This document shows positions 1-8,019 of a stretch of 64,000 nt of DNA, piece by piece. The notes under the pieces are model-generated. The model did no database searches. It had not been told where the DNA came from and worked only from the letters and a program-made list of their open reading frames with translations. Position 1 is the stretch's first letter, and each line of letters begins with the position of its first letter. The DNA is from Methylophaga sp. Its GTDB lineage: Bacteria; Pseudomonadota; Gammaproteobacteria; Nitrosococcales; Methylophagaceae. The position numbers were made by a program, and so were the translations under genes. The DNA lies in NCBI GenBank assembly GCA_002706095.1, contig PAJP01000021.1, forward strand, positions 62,001 to 126,000, read 5' to 3'.

Positions 1-543
1 TACTACAACCACAACCTGGATACCTCACCTGAATTTTACGGTGAAATTATTACTACCCGCACCTATGAAGACCGTCTGAATACCCTAAGCCATGTCCGTG
101 ATGCCGGTATTAATGTATGTAGCGGCGGTATTGTGGGCATGGGCGAAGGTCGCAATGACCGTGCTGGTTTATTAATCAGCCTGGCAAATCTGCCAACACA
201 ACCACAAAGTGTACCTATCAATTTATTAGTACAAGTTGAAGGTACACCATTAGATGGTGTTGATAACCTGGATCCTATCGAGTTTGTTCGTACTATTGCT
301 GTTGCACGTATCATGATGCCTAAATCATTTGTGCGGTTATCAGCAGGTCGTGAGCATATGACCGATGAGTTACAAGCCATGTGTTTCCTGGCTGGTGCTA
401 ACTCGATTTTCTATGGTGAAAAACTGTTAACCACTGACAACCCTGATACCAATCATGATCAGCAATTGTTCAAACGTTTAGGTATCACACCTTGGGTTGG
501 TGAAGAAAAAACAGAAGAACGCAGCTGTTCTTCAGCAGCCTAA
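1..543 (+). CDS. bioB: Biotin synthase, C-terminal part (cut by window start)
   Basis: This is the last 180 codons of a radical-SAM biotin synthase, which inserts sulfur into dethiobiotin in the last step of biotin synthesis. The frame is open from base 1 and carries the family motifs YNHNLDT near the window edge, then [10 protein letters not shown] and SxGREHM. BioB is usually 320-350 residues, so the N-terminal half with the CxxxCxxC iron-sulfur motif lies upstream of the window. It ends in a Cys/Ser-containing tail, and bioF starts 15 bases later, so it heads the bioBFHCD operon. The assignment is secure from the motifs and context. Confidence 0.95.
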   Translation, partial: YYNHNLDTSPEFYGEIITTRTYEDRLNTLSHVRDAGINVCSGGIVGMGEGRNDRAGLLISLANLPTQPQSVPINLLVQVEGTPLDGVDNLDPIEFVRTIAVARIMMPKSFVRLSAGREHMTDELQAMCFLAGANSIFYGEKLLTTDNPDTNHDQQLFKRLGITPWVGEEKTEERSCSSAA

Positions 544-558
544 CGTCTCCAGTTTCGA

Positions 559-1734
559 GTGGCCAAACTCCCTTGGCATAATGAACTGACCGCCGCTTTA
601 GCTGAACGCAAAGCGGCTGGGCGTTATCGACAAAATCGTCTTAGAGTCGGTGAGCAAGGTGTGCATATTCATCTTGGTGATAAAACTATTTTGTCATTTT
701 GCAGCAATGATTATCTTGGTCTTGCTGCCCATCCTGATATTAAACAAGCGTTCAAAGAAGCAGTTGATAAGGAAGGTGTCGGTAGTGGCGCCGCCCATTT
801 GTTGACCGGTCATAGTTATTACCATCAGGCATTAGAAGAAAAACTGGCGGATTTTACGGGTCAACAACGCGTATTACTATTTTCCACTGGTTATATGGCC
901 AATCTTGGCGTGATTGATGGACTGCTTACTCGTGGCGATGCCGTGATTCAGGACAAATGGAATCATGCTTCTCTACTGGACGGTGGCCGTCTGACTGATG
1001 CCGACCAGTTACGTTACCCACACGCTGATATGGGGCTATTACATAAACGCTTACATAATGCCGCTACAGCAAAACATCGGCTGATAGTGAGTGATGGTGT
1101 ATTCAGTATGGATGGAGATATCGCCTCCTTACCTGAAATTATGGCCTTATCTGAACAACATCATGCAGCCGTTCTGATTGATGATGCTCATGGTTTTGGT
1201 GTGATTGGTGAAGATGGTCGCGGCACGGTTTCTCACTTCCAAATCACACCTAATAAGGCGCCGATTGTGGTGGGGACCTTAGGTAAAGCCATTGGTACTG
1301 GCGGTGCTTTTGTCGCTGCTGATGAGCTGGTCATCGAAACCTTAATTCAGCAAGCACGTAGCTATGTGTATACCACGGCACAGCCGCCGGCGATTGCGGC
1401 AGCTACTTTGGTCAGTCTGGATTTGGTGGAATCAGAACAGTGGCGACGAGACAAACTTCAGCAATTAATTCAGCAATTCAGACAAGGCGCTGAACAACTC
1501 GGTCTGAAACTGATGTCTTCAGAAACACCAATACAACCCGTCATTATCGGTGAAGATAAAAAGGCGCTGGAAATAGGGGCGAAATTAGAAGAACAAGGCA
1601 TTCTGGTCGGTGTTATCCGTCCACCGACAGTGCCCAAAAATACCGCCAGATTGAGAATTACCTTCTCTGCTGCCCATACAGAACAGGATGTGAATAGACT
1701 GCTTAGTGCACTGGAGCAGGCGTATGCACATTAA
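559..1734 (+). CDS. bioF: 8-amino-7-oxononanoate synthase
   Basis: A PLP-dependent alpha-oxoamine synthase of 391 residues that condenses pimeloyl-ACP with alanine to give 8-amino-7-oxononanoate. Visible motifs are CSNDYLGL near residue 50, HxxSLLDG, the DDAHGFG aspartate and histidine motif, and the PLP-binding lysine in GTLGKAIG at about residue 243. Length is normal for the family. The start is GTG, 15 bases after the bioB stop; no ATG lies in a better position. Its 3' end overlaps bioH by 11 bases. Confidence 0.96.
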   Translation: MAKLPWHNELTAALAERKAAGRYRQNRLRVGEQGVHIHLGDKTILSFCSNDYLGLAAHPDIKQAFKEAVDKEGVGSGAAHLLTGHSYYHQALEEKLADFTGQQRVLLFSTGYMANLGVIDGLLTRGDAVIQDKWNHASLLDGGRLTDADQLRYPHADMGLLHKRLHNAATAKHRLIVSDGVFSMDGDIASLPEIMALSEQHHAAVLIDDAHGFGVIGEDGRGTVSHFQITPNKAPIVVGTLGKAIGTGGAFVAADELVIETLIQQARSYVYTTAQPPAIAAATLVSLDLVESEQWRRDKLQQLIQQFRQGAEQLGLKLMSSETPIQPVIIGEDKKALEIGAKLEEQGILVGVIRPPTVPKNTARLRITFSAAHTEQDVNRLLSALEQAYAH

Positions 1735-2485
1735 CAGCATAGGTCAGGGGCCTGATTTAGTTTTGGTACATGGTTGGAGTATGCACAGCGGTGTCTGGCA
1801 ACCACTGGTTGATTTATTGGCTGAACATTTCAGTTGTCACTTGGTTGATTTACCCGGACATGGTCAAAGTGACTGGCACGAGGGTGATTTTGAATTAAGC
1901 ACCTTATTAGCCAAGCTAGCAGAGGCTTTACCAGAAAAGGCCATTTGGCTGGGCTGGTCATTAGGTGGCATGGTCGCGTTGGCTATGGCAGAGCGTTACC
2001 CAGAGAAAGTCAAAAAACTGATTATGCTGGCAAGTAATCCACGCTTTGTGCAAACAGATGATTGGCCTTGTGCGATGCCGCAAGAAGTTTTTGACACATT
2101 TTCAGCCAGCTTAGCTGATGACCAACAGCTGACCTTGCAGCGGTTTATTATGCTGCAAGCAAAAGGCGCGAATCAGCCCCGACAAGTGATTAAACAATTA
2201 AGTGAGCAACTGGCTCAACAACATGAACCAGAACCAGAGGCATTACAGGCAGGCTTAAAGTGTCTGGCTGAGTGGGATTTGCGAGATGCGCTTGCCACTG
2301 TAAATTGCCCCACTCAAATGATTCTGGCTGAGAATGATCATCTTATTCCCGTTTCATTAGCAGAATACGTACAGAAGTTGCAGCCAAAACTGCGTATTGA
2401 TGTGATGCCGGGATTAGGCCATGCGCCTTTTATTTCGCAACCTCAACAATGCCAATTAGTGATAGAACAATTTATCCATGAGTGA
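1724..2485 (+). CDS. bioH: Pimeloyl-ACP methyl ester carboxylesterase
   Basis: An alpha/beta hydrolase of 253 residues. BioH releases pimeloyl-ACP from its methyl ester and so ends the BioC-BioH route to the pimelate chain. The nucleophile elbow GWSLGG places the catalytic serine at about residue 79; the acid in LAENDHLIP and the histidine in GLGHAPFI complete the triad. I chose the ATG at 1724 over a GTG at 1706 because the following residues fit the family start. It overlaps bioF upstream and bioC downstream, which suggests translational coupling. Confidence 0.93.
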   Translation: MHINSIGQGPDLVLVHGWSMHSGVWQPLVDLLAEHFSCHLVDLPGHGQSDWHEGDFELSTLLAKLAEALPEKAIWLGWSLGGMVALAMAERYPEKVKKLIMLASNPRFVQTDDWPCAMPQEVFDTFSASLADDQQLTLQRFIMLQAKGANQPRQVIKQLSEQLAQQHEPEPEALQAGLKCLAEWDLRDALATVNCPTQMILAENDHLIPVSLAEYVQKLQPKLRIDVMPGLGHAPFISQPQQCQLVIEQFIHE

Positions 2486-3371
2486 ATATCGTCCCGATAA
2501 AAAAAAGGTGGCGCAGTCATTTTCTGCCGCCGCCGAGCATTACGATGATGTGGCTGTGTTACAGAGACAAACAGCCGATGAATTATTAGAGCGCTTGTCA
2601 TACATCACTGTCGAACCACAAACGATAGTGGATCTTGGGGCGGGGACCGGACGTAATTTATCGTTATTACAAAAGCGCTATCCTCATGCCCAATTAGTCG
2701 CTGTCGATATTGCACCACAAATGTTAAAGCAGGCCGAAAAGCGTTATCGGCATGATCAAGGCATTAAGCGCTGGTTACCGAAACAGAAACGTTTACAAGT
2801 CTTGGCGGGTGATGCCGAAGCCATTCCACTAGCCGATAACAGTGTCGATCTGATCTATGCCAATCTGGCATTACAGTGGTGCGATCCCAAGCGTTGTTTC
2901 AGTGAAATCTTTCGGGTGCTGAAACCACAGGGACTATTGATGTTTACCAGCTTAGGGCCGGATACCTTGACCGAGCTTCGTCAAGCTTGGGCTGAAGTAG
3001 ATAGCTATCCTCATGTGAATTTATTTTACGATATGCATGACGTTGGTGATGCAATGACAGCCAGCGGCTTAGCGGATTGTGTGTTAGATATGGAGCCTTA
3101 CACATTAAGTTATAACGATGCGATGAGTGTGATGCGCGATCTGAAAATCCTCGGCGCTCGTAATGTGAATGAAGGTCGCCGTCGTGGCCTGACCGGCAAG
3201 CAACTGATGCAAAAAGTGATTTCCTCGTATGAAACATTTCGCCAAGCTGACGGTTTACCTGCCAGCTATGAAGTCATTTTTGGACATGCGTGGAAATTAG
3301 CTCAATCAGGCCAATGCCGAACGGATGATGACAGTGTTTATATTCCGATCAGTGAGATCAAACGATTATGA
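2478..3371 (+). CDS. bioC: Malonyl-ACP O-methyltransferase
   Basis: A SAM-dependent class I methyltransferase of 297 residues. BioC methylates malonyl-ACP so that the fatty acid synthase can extend it to a pimeloyl ester. The SAM motif VDLGAGTGRN lies near residue 50 and the post-I acidic motif VAVDIA follows. The protein is longer than the E. coli enzyme (about 250 residues); the extra length includes a basic insert around residues 90-110. It starts inside the bioH stop region and shares ATGA with bioD. Confidence 0.93.
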   Translation: MSEYRPDKKKVAQSFSAAAEHYDDVAVLQRQTADELLERLSYITVEPQTIVDLGAGTGRNLSLLQKRYPHAQLVAVDIAPQMLKQAEKRYRHDQGIKRWLPKQKRLQVLAGDAEAIPLADNSVDLIYANLALQWCDPKRCFSEIFRVLKPQGLLMFTSLGPDTLTELRQAWAEVDSYPHVNLFYDMHDVGDAMTASGLADCVLDMEPYTLSYNDAMSVMRDLKILGARNVNEGRRRGLTGKQLMQKVISSYETFRQADGLPASYEVIFGHAWKLAQSGQCRTDDDSVYIPISEIKRL

Positions 3372-4033
3372 CCAGCACACATTTTTTTATAACAGGTACC
3401 GATACTGAAGTAGGGAAGACCTTCATCAGTGTGGGCTTGGTATCTCTACTGCAACAACAAGGCTATAAAACAGTTGGTATGAAGCCGATTGCCAGCGGTT
3501 GTGAGTGGTTAGATGGGCAGTGGAAAAATGAGGATGCACTCGCATTAATCAAACAAAGCCAGGCAGATTTAGCTTATTCACTAATCAACCCTTATGCCTT
3601 TGAACCGGCTATTGCCCCCCATATTGCGGCGGAGCGAGAAGGTGTAACGCTCTCTCTTGCCAAGATTAAACACAGCTATGAATTAATCGCTGAACAGGCA
3701 GACGCAGTCATTGTAGAGGGTGCGGGTGGCTGGTATGTACCACTAAACACAGAAAGCACTATGGCCGATCTTGCTGTTGAACTTCAATTGCCGGTGATTT
3801 TGGTGGTGGCAATTAAACTAGGTTGTATTAATCATGCCTTATTGACCGTGGCAGCCATTGAACAACAAGGTCTCAAACTGGCTGGCTGGGTGGCGAATCA
3901 TGTGGCTGAACAATCAGAATCAACGGAAATGATAGAGACCTTAACGAGCCGAATTGATGCTCCCTGCTTGGGAGTGGTACCCCACCTTAACAGCCATCAG
4001 TCGGCGGCCAGTTTCCTGCGACTACCTGAATAA
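3368..4033 (+). CDS. bioD: Dethiobiotin synthetase
   Basis: An ATP-dependent carboxylase of 221 residues that closes the ureido ring of dethiobiotin. The P-loop variant GTDTEVGKTF is at the N-terminus, with the diaminopelargonate-binding lysine in MKPIASG and the VEGAGG motif near residue 120. It is the last gene of the bio operon, and the start overlaps the bioC stop by four bases. The cassette-like insertion begins about 200 bases downstream. Confidence 0.95.
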   Translation: MTSTHFFITGTDTEVGKTFISVGLVSLLQQQGYKTVGMKPIASGCEWLDGQWKNEDALALIKQSQADLAYSLINPYAFEPAIAPHIAAEREGVTLSLAKIKHSYELIAEQADAVIVEGAGGWYVPLNTESTMADLAVELQLPVILVVAIKLGCINHALLTVAAIEQQGLKLAGWVANHVAEQSESTEMIETLTSRIDAPCLGVVPHLNSHQSAASFLRLPE

Positions 4034-4112
4034 AATCATTAAATTACTTTATAAAATCGCCTTCCCTAAATAAGTAATATCAGGCACTATTTTTCATAGC
4101 TAGTTAAAAAAA

Positions 4113-4231
4113 TGGCCTCATAATTCAAAATTACGAAATAAAAATTGATGAATAATCAATATGTTATTTTTTTGGAAATAAATTATAAGGCCCCCTGTTT
4201 AATATTTATTATGAGGCCAGTGGCCTCATAA
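4113..4231 (+). repeat. Direct repeat and palindrome left of the cassette array
   Basis: The 11-mer TGGCCTCATAA occurs at 4113-4123 and again at 4221-4231. The second copy forms the right arm of a perfect 10-bp hairpin, TTATGAGGCC (4209-4218) and GGCCTCATAA (4222-4231) with a 3-base loop. A related half-site, TTATAAGGCC, lies at 4184-4193. The stretch is very AT-rich and sits directly before the first cassette boundary. It may be a terminator or the remains of a recombination site; I cannot tell which. Confidence 0.5.
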
Positions 4232-4263
4232 AACACACTGTTAGGTTTACAGGAGTAAAGAGA

Positions 4264-4977
4264 ATGGCTAGCGATAAGGCCGAAGAATTAGAACGACGGA
4301 GTACGCTATTCCTCCTGGTTCTGAATTTATTATTAACTACACTAGGTGGATATTATTTTATTGGGAAATATCAAGCTGATAGCTTACGCTCAGAGTCGGA
4401 TTTGGCAGTACTTAATTCTAAACTTGCTGAAGTAGAACTTGATACGAGATCTACACAGAATTCTCTAGCTGTATTATCTGGCAGGCTAAATCTATCTTCT
4501 AATACTTTAGAGCTAGCAGATATGATAATACCAAGATTTGATCTTCAATATTTAAAAGACAGTTCATACTCGAATAAAACTGATCACGTTGTTGCGCACA
4601 AATTGGTTAATACGGGGAGTTTATCTTCGAGAGTATCGAAATATGAAGTAGTCGTGACAAGCGAACCTTCCAGTGAGTGGCCACCCGAAAAGGATATAAT
4701 TTTAAGCCAGAGATTTTATGACCTAGATATTAGTGATTACTATGTCGGTCTTTTGCCGAGTGAAGTGGGGAAAAAATATACCGTTAAGTTGAAAGTAGGT
4801 CGAGGCTATACAAACAAAGAAAAGAAATTATTCGTTCATCTTCTGGTTTACTACGAAACAAACCCTGAGTTATACAATTTGATAATTAATTCTGAAATGG
4901 GTACTGAAGAAAAAAACGCCTGGGAAAAACTTACTAAGGCCCGATTAAGGTCAACTACGACTATAGAGATTCTATAG
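4264..4977 (+). CDS. Unknown single-pass membrane protein (cassette 1)
   Basis: A 237-residue protein that I do not recognise. A charged N-terminus is followed by one strong membrane segment at about residues 14-35, then a likely coiled coil (about 40-75), then a polar domain with many beta-type stretches that would lie outside the cytoplasm. The ATG is preceded by AGGAG at a normal distance. The gene lies between a GTTAGGT core-like heptamer (4240) and an attC-like element (4977-5029), as a cassette gene should. Its AT-rich composition differs from the bio genes, which suggests transfer. Confidence 0.75.
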   Translation: MASDKAEELERRSTLFLLVLNLLLTTLGGYYFIGKYQADSLRSESDLAVLNSKLAEVELDTRSTQNSLAVLSGRLNLSSNTLELADMIIPRFDLQYLKDSSYSNKTDHVVAHKLVNTGSLSSRVSKYEVVVTSEPSSEWPPEKDIILSQRFYDLDISDYYVGLLPSEVGKKYTVKLKVGRGYTNKEKKLFVHLLVYYETNPELYNLIINSEMGTEEKNAWEKLTKARLRSTTTIEIL

Positions 4978-5029
4978 ACTAACAAACAAAGGCAACGGAA
5001 GCTTCAGTCCGCTGCTTGGGGCGTTATGC
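4977..5029 (+). other. attC-like recombination site 1
   Basis: A short attC-like element directly after the cassette 1 stop. The left end GACTAAC resembles the RYYYAAC inverse core and the right end GTTATGC resembles the GTTRRRY core, each with a mismatch. Between them GGCAACGGA pairs with TCCGCTGC around a short loop, which gives the imperfect stem expected of a folded attC. It is the least canonical of the sites, and it is supported mainly by its position between two unrelated genes. Confidence 0.55.
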
Positions 5030-5050
5030 ATCATTAGAGGTTCGAGTCAG

Positions 5051-5521
5051 ATGAAAGAGAAAGAACTACTCAAGGAAATTGAATTGCTTCAGACCTCTCA
5101 TTACGAAGGAGACTATTTAAGAGTCGTTATATTAGCTCCACAAATCATTGTGCAGATTATAGATAGAATTTCGGCATATAACGAAGAATGGATAGAAAGA
5201 AAGATATATAACAAGTTCAGCGAGGAGGATAAAGAGGTCTATAGGATTGCGGGGCAGCTTCAACAAAAAGAGTCTGACAGATCATATATTGTCGGTGCGC
5301 TTGTCGAGCTTTATAACAGTGGTTATTGGGCAGAGGGGGATGGTAAAAAGTCTTTCGTCAAATACTTTACCAAGCTTGATGATCTTGTCTCGCTCCGTAA
5401 CTTGTTTGCACATGAGTACTACGAAAAAAAAGCGACAAAACATAGAGCGAAGAATTGTTCCAAATCAGGCATAGAGATTGCCAATCTATTTGCTGGCCTG
5501 TTTGAGGTATGCAATGCATAA
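5051..5521 (+). CDS. HEPN-like protein of unknown function (cassette 2)
   Basis: A 156-residue, mostly alpha-helical protein. Near residue 126 it has SLRNLFAHEYYE, which fits the R-x4-H active-site motif of HEPN ribonucleases and resembles the RN...H.Y form seen in the HEPN half of MNT-HEPN toxin-antitoxin pairs. No nucleotidyltransferase partner lies next to it. SD-like GAGG is weak. It sits between two attC-like sites and so appears to be a complete cassette. An RNase, toxin or defense role is inferred from the motif only. Confidence 0.7.
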   Translation: MKEKELLKEIELLQTSHYEGDYLRVVILAPQIIVQIIDRISAYNEEWIERKIYNKFSEEDKEVYRIAGQLQQKESDRSYIVGALVELYNSGYWAEGDGKKSFVKYFTKLDDLVSLRNLFAHEYYEKKATKHRAKNCSKSGIEIANLFAGLFEVCNA

Positions 5522-5591
5522 TAATGCAAGCCAAAATCGCGCCTTCGGCGCTGGGACTCACTAACGCTCGCCATTTAGCGGGGCGTTAGCA
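5516..5591 (+). other. attC-like recombination site 2
   Basis: The region after cassette gene 2 ends in the core GTTAGCA at 5585-5591. It contains a GCGCC-TTC-GGCGC hairpin and a second stem in which TAACGC pairs with GCGTTA just before the core. The left end around GCATAAT is a poor inverse core. Length (about 76 bases) and the dense inverted repeats fit an attC between two cassettes. Confidence 0.6.
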
Positions 5592-5608
5592 TCCAAGGGA
5601 GATTCGTC

Positions 5609-6397
5609 ATAGAAGTCACGATACCAGAACTACCAAAGTTCTCTAGATTCTCACCAGCCTTAGTAAAGGCTCTTGATAAGATCAGATTTGAAATAGACAA
5701 AATTGATGACGAAGGTGAGTTGTTTGAGTTCTATTGGTTTGCTCGCGAATATCCTAGATTCTATAGATATCATTTAGATCACGCTGAACACAGACTGAAG
5801 GAGATACACCAAAAGTATCACTTCATTAAAAAAAGCGAAGAAAAACGAATTAAGGACTTTGATGAAAATTGTTTTGAGGTAAGTGTATCAAACCCAATCA
5901 CTCATCAAATATATTGGGATTTTGAAGCATATTTAATGGCATTAAATGCCGCTCTTGATTTGTTAGCTAGAGTTGTGGGTGTGGCATATTCAAATCAAAC
6001 GCCAGTTTCATTTAATAAGCTTTGTGGCAAAAAAGAATTATCTGGACCAGTCGATATTTTAAGAAAAGCCAAATTAAAATGGGTAGATAGATTCAAAGAC
6101 TATAGAGATTGTTTTGTACATTATACGCCTGTAGATAACAGGGTATACGCAGATATTATACGAACGAAAGATAATTTATTATTGCGTTGCAAGCTACCTA
6201 CAAACCCTAACATTAGAACTGTAGAAGGATTCAAGTATTCTAGAAAAATTGAAGTTCTTAAATACGCATCGACTCTTTACAGGCATATCTCTGCTTTAGA
6301 CAAGGCTGTGGCAAAGGAAATAATGCGGCTTTATAAAGCCAAGCAATTCCCAAAAAGAACTACTAATTTATTTTTTATTGGGCAGCGCACAAGGTAA
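5609..6397 (+). CDS. HEPN-like protein, unusual start codon (cassette 3)
   Basis: A helical protein of 262 residues if it begins at ATA 5609, or 225 if it begins at TTG 5720. The frame upstream of the TTG reads as protein-like sequence back to an AAGGGAG ribosome site at 5595-5601, seven bases before an ATA codon, and no ATG, GTG or TTG occurs between. The ATA is therefore probably either a rare start or a mutated ATG. The motif DYRDCFVHYTP near the centre fits R-x4-H of HEPN proteins. It lies between attC-like sites 2 and 3. Function is unknown; an RNase or defense role is inference. Confidence 0.65.
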   Translation: MEVTIPELPKFSRFSPALVKALDKIRFEIDKIDDEGELFEFYWFAREYPRFYRYHLDHAEHRLKEIHQKYHFIKKSEEKRIKDFDENCFEVSVSNPITHQIYWDFEAYLMALNAALDLLARVVGVAYSNQTPVSFNKLCGKKELSGPVDILRKAKLKWVDRFKDYRDCFVHYTPVDNRVYADIIRTKDNLLLRCKLPTNPNIRTVEGFKYSRKIEVLKYASTLYRHISALDKAVAKEIMRLYKAKQFPKRTTNLFFIGQRTR

Positions 6398-6402
6398 AAA
6401 AA

Positions 6403-6490
6403 TGCTAACAAATTGCTCAAGTCGTTCGCTCTCGCTCACAGGGACGCTCCCCCACGTTAGGGTTCTGCGCCCCTTAGCAAAACGTTAAGC
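6403..6490 (+). other. attC recombination site 3
   Basis: The clearest attC in the window. The left end TGCTAAC (6403-6409) pairs with the right core GTTAAGCA (from 6484) apart from one unpaired base. The inner arms TTGCTCAAG and CTTAGCAA also pair with a single extra G on one side, which is the extrahelical base that integron integrases use to choose the strand. The central 50 bases hold further short inverted repeats. It separates cassettes 3 and 4. Confidence 0.82.
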
Positions 6491-6502
6491 AAATAAACCG
6501 AG

Positions 6503-7729
6503 ATGATCGGATATTACAAGAAACACATCTTTGCCTTATCTGAAGCAGTTGCACAGATTCAGTCGTTCCCTGAGCGCGTCGATCAATTGAAGGAGTTTCA
6601 GGCGTTTCTTATCCGAAGAATTTTGAACTCAGAAAAAAAGATAGATGAGCTCAAGGGGCGCTTGAAGGGCCTGAAGCGAGAGCTTAGATCTAACAGACCG
6701 ACAAAAGACAAGGCTAAAGAGCTAAAAAAGAAGATCAAGTTCTATCAGCAGAGGATAAATGAACACAAATGGATGCTGTTCGTTTGGAGGTGCTTCGGAG
6801 ATGCTGTGGTATTTCTTTACGTGGATAAATTTGCAATAAAGCCTTTCTTGTATGAGTTTGGCTCGAATGAGCCAAAACAAACTGCGGGGAGGCTTGCAGG
6901 AAAAGAGGGGTTAACAGCTGAACTATCAGTAACCTTCGATGTTATTGCTCATGGTGTCCCTGCCATACTATGCGATTTAACCAATTGCATACGCCATGGT
7001 GACATATGCCTGCTTGGTGAGAGTGATCCGGTTGTGATTGAAGTTAAGTCTAGTGAAAATACTAACTGTCGGATTGATCGCCAGGTTGAGGCCATATCGG
7101 GTCTGCAGCAATACTTAGAAACAGATCAATCAAATAAGCTATTTGGAGTGAAAAATACAAGACGAATGGAGCTCAGAGTACCTGAGTTGAACTATCAGGA
7201 CTCGTTTTCCCAACAGATAGCCAAAGCCAGAGATATTGGGTTTAGTCATCAATCACCGGAAAAGGGGCTGCACGTCTTTGCGTTCAGCGGTGGAGAAATG
7301 GATGAGATTGGAGAGATTATGTCTCGATTTGATCAACCAATAGTATTTCTTCTTAATGAAACAAAGAATGCTCAAGCATGGGGAAGCTACTACCCATTCG
7401 TTTTAAGTATTGACCAACCTGAGGAGCTATATACATTTTTGAGGGGGGACGTGTACATACTGGTTGTGATTGAGCTTGGAGTTTGTGAAGCGCTTGCGAA
7501 TGAAAAAGGCTGGCAGCTTAAATATCGAGAGTCGGGTGACTATGCGTTTGAGTTCACGGAGACTAGTGAAGAGAGTGAAGAGGAAGAACAGCCCTTCAGG
7601 TTCAATTTATCTCGGCACTTCGTGGGCCGCATCGGACATGAATTATTGTCATTGCAATGGGTAATGGATTTCCAAGAGCATAACAACCAAGAACTGAAGA
7701 TAATGGTTGCAGAGGCCGGTAATGCCTAA
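6503..7729 (+). CDS. Coiled-coil protein with PD-(D/E)XK-like nuclease motif (cassette 4)
   Basis: A 408-residue protein. Residues about 30-95 are a highly charged coiled coil rich in Lys and Glu. In the middle, RHGDICLLGESDPVVIEVKSS gives the spaced D...E-x-K pattern of the PD-(D/E)XK nuclease fold, followed by an RQ.E..... helix typical of the fold's later part. The C-terminal third contains a run of acidic residues (EESEEEE). The stop codon lies inside the next inverse core GCCTAAC. It is a candidate restriction-like or anti-phage nuclease; the family was not identified and the function is inference. Confidence 0.72.
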   Translation: MIGYYKKHIFALSEAVAQIQSFPERVDQLKEFQAFLIRRILNSEKKIDELKGRLKGLKRELRSNRPTKDKAKELKKKIKFYQQRINEHKWMLFVWRCFGDAVVFLYVDKFAIKPFLYEFGSNEPKQTAGRLAGKEGLTAELSVTFDVIAHGVPAILCDLTNCIRHGDICLLGESDPVVIEVKSSENTNCRIDRQVEAISGLQQYLETDQSNKLFGVKNTRRMELRVPELNYQDSFSQQIAKARDIGFSHQSPEKGLHVFAFSGGEMDEIGEIMSRFDQPIVFLLNETKNAQAWGSYYPFVLSIDQPEELYTFLRGDVYILVVIELGVCEALANEKGWQLKYRESGDYAFEFTETSEESEEEEQPFRFNLSRHFVGRIGHELLSLQWVMDFQEHNNQELKIMVAEAGNA

Positions 7730-7790
7730 CAAGTTATTCCAGTCGCACTTTGGGCAGGGACTTCGGCTTCGCCTCGGTCCGTGAATACAA
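7724..7790 (+). other. Truncated attC (left half only)
   Basis: GCCTAAC at 7724-7730 is a perfect RYYYAAC inverse core and overlaps the cassette 4 stop codon. It is followed by an attC-like left arm (TTATTCCAGTCGC) and a central GGAC...GGTCC inverted repeat. The expected right arm complementary to CCAGTCGC and a GTTRRRY core are absent before the sequence changes at about 7790. This marks the right end of the array as broken, probably by deletion. Confidence 0.6.
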
Positions 7791-8019
7791 GCTTTATAAT
7801 AAATGTTTACCAATGTGGTCAGACTCGATTGTGTGATTAATGTATGGGACAGAGTTATCTAGACTCAAACTATTCTCATTATTCAAGGATTGAACAATGG
7901 CCCGCTTACCTAGATATTTGGGGTCAAGTTAGAATTTATCAAGAATAGCCTTACTACACCGTGACTAAATGTTGGAAAGTAAGCTGTTTTTATATTGACC
8001 CTAAATACCTAAAAACAAG
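7790..8019. other. Gene-free stretch between cassette array and regulator
   Basis: No coding frame can be supported here. The only structure is a pair of imperfect terminal repeats, TATTTGGGGTCAA (7915-7927) and TTGACCCTAAATA (7995-8007), matching at 12 of 13 positions when inverted and bounding 93 bases. This looks like a small non-autonomous insertion or its remains. The right end of the pair is 12 bases from the stop of the XRE regulator gene, so it might also contribute to termination of that gene. Confidence 0.4.
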
